Positions 60,955 to 64,000 of a stretch of 64,000 nucleotides of DNA are shown piece by piece. Source of the DNA: Cryptomeria japonica (lineage: Eukaryota > Streptophyta > Pinopsida > Cupressales > Cupressaceae). Made by a program: the position numbers and the translations under genes. Where the stretch lies: contig NC_081410.1 of the NCBI RefSeq assembly GCF_030272615.1, positions 227,574,915 to 227,638,914 of the forward strand, given 5' to 3'. Every line of letters begins with the position of its first letter. Position 1 is the first letter of the stretch. The notes under the pieces were generated by a model that was given only the letters and a program-made list of their open reading frames with translations, was not told the origin of the DNA and ran no database searches.

Positions 60955-61072
60955 TTGTTACTTTATTTTATGCATATCAGTTAATAAGTGGATTTGATAA
61001 TAAGGTTCAAATTACTCTAGCCAATAGAACACTAATTCACCCCCCCCGTCTTAGTGTTCTTGGATTCCAACA
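60955..61072 (+). repeat. 5' LTR of Copia element C, right part
   Basis: Resumes after the second ACTTG and ends CTTGGATTCCAACA. It contains CTAATTCACCCCCCCCGTCT, a block typical of plant Copia LTR ends. Its left part is at 24771-25545. Confidence 0.85.
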
Positions 61073-61074
61073 AT

Positions 61075-61087
61075 TGGTATCGGAGCC
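61075..61087 (+). promoter_or_regulatory. Primer-binding site of Copia element C
   Basis: TGGTATCGGAGCC, two bases after the LTR end, one mismatch from the complement of initiator-Met tRNA (TGGTATCAGAGC). Confidence 0.9.
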
Positions 61088-61140
61088 TTGTGCCTCAGAA
61101 TAAGTCTATCAGCTTGAGGAAGATCTTGAATCTGGAATCC

Positions 61141-62277
61141 ATGAAGATGAGTCTATAGAAGGAACTTGGAGTAGCACTTGAGGACTATGATGTTGAAAGG
61201 TTAAAGAACTTGAAGCTACAAGATGAGTTGAATTCTGCAAAGGAATTCAGTCTTACCCTGTAGGAGAGGTTATCATCTGCTCAAGCTAAAAGGAAGGAAC
61301 TTTTACAAAATCTAGATGATGAAGAGAAGAATGCCCTTAAGGAATTATGTTAGAAGTTGAGTTAGGAGAATGGTGTCATGAAGAATGAGATGCAAGCCAT
61401 GACTATGAGGATGTCCAAGGAGATTGAATATCGGAAGAAGAATGAGGAAAATATTGCTATGTCACTGAAAGATAGATCTGAGGAATGCATTAGGTTGGAA
61501 CATGAGAATGATGTGTTGAGAACTGAGTGGGTGCAATCATAGAATAATGAGCAAGAGTTGGAAAGAATGATGTCAATCCTAAGAAGTGATCCAAATTCTA
61601 CAAATGAATACAAAGAAAAGTTCAGGGTAAGTTCTGCAAGGCTTGATGAATTATTAAAGGATCAAAGAGACACTGGAGACACTAGAGGTCTTGGATTTGA
61701 GCATGGAGAAAGCTCCAATACTTTAAATCAAGGGAATCCACCAGACAAATAGAATTAGAATTCACTAGTAAGGCAACCCAATGCACATAAATTTAATGGT
61801 AGACGCTTTGTTTGTAATAAGTTTGGTCATAGAGCAAGTGAATGTAGAAATATAGCAAATCAAAATAATAATGTTGTTCCTGGTCAGTGTTCAAAGTGTA
61901 ATAAGTTTGGTCATAGGACAAAAGATTGTAGAATGAATGTGAGATGTCATGCATGTGGAAATTTTGGACATATGGCTAATCAATGTAGGTTGAAGAATGG
62001 TCAAGGACTCAACAAGGAAATTCAGAAGAACAATGTTACTTGCTATGCATGCAACAAAATAGGGAATATTGCCAAATATTGTACAAGAAAGAATACACCG
62101 GAAGGGGATGACACATCAAATGAGAAAGGAAAGCAAAAGGTTGATGAGATTTGGCAGGGTTATGCTAAACAATAGATTAGGAAGTCTCAAGATCAATCGA
62201 CAGAGGTAAATTCTTTGGTTACTCAACCGACGGAGTAGAATGTTCTTGCATCGATAGGAAACTTATCCGATAACTAA
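61141..62277 (+). pseudogene. Copia element C gag: coiled coil and CCHC zinc knuckles
   Basis: One frame from the ATG at 61141 to TAA 62275-62277. The first half is a charged coiled coil (LKNLKLQDELNSAKEF; EKNALKELC; RLEHENDVLRTEW). The second has four zinc knuckles of C-X2-C-X4-H-X4-C type: FVCNKFGHRASEC (first Cys replaced), QCSKCNKFGHRTKDC, RCHACGNFGHMANQC and TCYACNKIGNIAKYC (His replaced by Asn). The frame is interrupted by nine TAG codons (61156, 61261, 61351, 61363, 61540, 61750, 61756, 62173, 62236) and by no TGA or TAA. The usual N-terminal Copia gag domain is missing and no protease, integrase or RT follows. Gag would package RNA; this copy cannot. Confidence 0.85.
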
Positions 62278-62656
62278 GGCTTTAGCCTTAGGGGGAGGAA
62301 AATTAATGACAGATCCGGCATTGCCCCTGATAGAGGTCTGAAAGCTTGTTTCAGATCTTGGTGAAGACAGTTTGGAGATTCACCGACGCTAAGATAATGG
62401 ATTTTGTATCCGGTATCATATGCCGACATGCATTAATATCAATGGGAAATTAGTGTTTCATAGATTAAAAGGGATAAGTTGCTTCATTTCTGATCACACA
62501 ACACTCAGAGAGAAGCAGAGCGAGTTTAAGGTGATCAAGGCAATTAAAAGCATTTTATATCGATTTCCAGTATCTCTGTGGATTTATCAAAGGTTTTCAC
62601 TAACTTTGGTTGTGAGGTATTTTCTCTGTTTTGATGCTATTTTTTTTGAAATCGGA
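62278..62656 (+). other. Spacer after gag of C with PPT-like run
   Basis: The purine run TTAGGGGGAGGAAAA (about 62287-62301) resembles a Copia polypurine tract, but no LTR of C follows it. The rest has no recognisable coding content. Confidence 0.4.
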
Positions 62657-63007
62657 ATGGCTTCTATATTTTCTCTCGCTCTGGCTGATGTGGATGTCCC
62701 TGTTGTGGTGGATATTAAGGATTGTCTACATCCATAATTCAAACAATACCCTCAAATTGCAAAGGTCGATGACTCTATCGGCGCATTTTCTAGGGTTCCT
62801 GATAGAGTTATTTATGTGGAAGATGTGAGAGCATATATTCATTGCACTCTAGAGGATATGGGTTCATCAAAGATTAAATCAATGTATCTGTCTACTTTGC
62901 TGAACACGGATGGATTGATTAAACTAGAATTTCAAAATCTGAAGGATCAGGGTTTCACCGACATTCTGGAGATGCTCAAGTTCGAGGATGAGATGATTCG
63001 GTATTGA
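62657..63007 (+). pseudogene. Unidentified ORF with one nonsense codon
   Basis: From ATG 62657 (MASIFSLALADVDVPVVVDI) the frame meets TAA at 62735-62737, then stays open for 89 codons: FKQYPQIAKVDDSIGAFSRV, VIYVEDVRAYIHCTLEDMG, NTDGLIKLEFQNLKDQGFTD, ending EDEMIRY at TGA 63005. It is strongly protein-like and charged, with no domain I know. The 3' end coincides with the start of an LTR-like sequence, so the gene is probably truncated by insertion. It may be a transposon passenger ORF or a host gene fragment. Confidence 0.45.
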
Positions 63008-64000
63008 TGCAGTCAAGGCAGGGATATCCAATGAAGGATAGCCCAACCTTGCAACTTAACACATAATCCATGCAAAGAATATCGGTAACTGGTAACTAGG
63101 TGCCAGAGATAGTGGGATGAACAACCGATAACAACACAGAACACATAACCGGTAAACAATGTGAATGAATCTTATTACAATCTGGAGAATTATACATGCC
63201 ACATGCTGGATTATTGTCCAGGATACAAACAATTCTTACAATGCAATTACAAGATCCACAGATCGTCCACATATCAAATCAGCTTCTGGTAACAGTCTGT
63301 CAGTTTTATCCTAATCCAGACCTCAGCCTTCTAGCCTCAGTCCTACCAGATCAGAATCGCGTTGGTTCTACATCTTCGCACAATCTCAAAGCTTTATCTT
63401 CAATATTCTAACTTCCCCCCCTTAAATGATTCACAAGCTTCTATTTATACCATTTGCAAATAATTACAACTAAATCAAGTCGGCCCAAAGACCAACCAGT
63501 TGATGAAACGTGCAACGGTAATATGTCAGCTCAAATCACTAAGAACAATCTCCAAATCATAAAACGATGCACAAACCTCTAGGAATACCGGCCGAGGCCA
63601 AAAGAAAAATCTCCAATGATCTGCAAGTCACGGAGATCAGCTGCAATCTGAAATCATCTTATCTCAACATACAACCAAGCTAACTGGTAAGAACACATCA
63701 ACTAGGACAATACCAGAATCCACATCTCACTGGAAACAAAGACAAATGCTATGAAACTCGAACATGATAAAGAACACGAACACAAGGGAATAAACCCAAA
63801 ACCATAATGCTAAACACTCAAACATGAAGAAATTCCATGCTCTCAAGCAATTCCACTAAAAACTGCCCAACCGGTAAGAACTAGACTGGTACTCCTGTAT
63901 CACTAGGTATGTGATGAGCCGAGTTCATGACGAGTTCATGCGGCTTGAATAGCCCTATAAAATCACCAAGGAGGCGATTTGTGCTATCACTGACTTACCC
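63005..64000 (-). repeat. LTR-like sequence, minus strand, runs off the window
   Basis: On the minus strand a TATA box GGTATAAATAGAAG (about 63440-63452) is followed by a purine run and a long non-coding stretch ending ...CCTTGACTGCATCA at about 63005. This LTR-like 3' end joins the interrupted ORF on the left. Its 5' end lies beyond 64000. The family is not identified. Confidence 0.4.

Overview
The window is nuclear DNA of a large-genome seed plant. A gymnosperm is possible, but lineage cannot be proved from this sequence. The evidence is a nine-exon plant-type gene with short GT-AG introns, several plant LTR-retrotransposon lineages (Ty3/Gypsy Tat-like, Ty1/Copia), plant mobile domain (PMD) sequences and very low gene density. 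I see no rRNA, convincing tRNA, CRISPR array or bacterial operon.

Left part (1-15.9 kb): mostly decayed repeats. An LTR element (about 1-3425, 5' LTR cut by the window edge) carries a PMD fragment and no polymerase. Further right are a minus-strand Copia-like LTR with primer-binding site (about 4.3-4.8 kb), a tRNA-derived SINE with an exact 11-bp target duplication (9463-9592), and a minus-strand LTR (about 11.2-12.5 kb) related to the first one. No confident host gene lies here.

Host gene (15.9-21.3 kb, minus): an apparently intact membrane-anchored O-fucosyltransferase-family (GT106-like) glycosyltransferase. Nine exons join without a break into 647 codons.

Transposon nest (22.6-64 kb). 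A Gypsy protease fragment (minus) abuts the 5' LTR of a Copia element (C, 24771-61072). That LTR was split by a Tat-like Gypsy element (A, 25546-60949) flanked by 5-bp ACTTG duplications, with 1.28-kb LTRs. A in turn holds three things. D is a 2.8-kb minus-strand non-autonomous LTR element inserted in A's 5' LTR with GTCAA duplications. E is a 6.9-kb element with terminal inverted repeats. B is a second Tat-like element with a nearly complete gag-pro-G-patch-RT-RNaseH-RNaseH-integrase reading frame (39219-46304) and its own 3' LTR, but no visible 5' LTR. A's own polyprotein (about 50.04-54.9 kb) is decayed, and its 3' region carries an antisense PMD/coiled-coil gene (about 59.3-56.7 kb). Copia C resumes at 60955 with a primer-binding site and a zinc-knuckle gag. 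Then come an unidentified ORF and another minus-strand LTR.

The most novel items are E and its gene. Matched inverted ends with palindromic subterminal GCGTACGC repeats enclose a ten-exon minus-strand gene with perfect splice phases. It has a coiled coil and a Cys/His-rich cluster, and I cannot assign it to a family. Other notable items are PMD genes carried by two different LTR elements (one sense, one antisense), G-patch modules in both Tat elements, a hairpin conserved after the integrase, and decay in which the nonsense codons examined are one C-to-T step from Gln or Arg codons (nine of nine TAG in the Copia gag).
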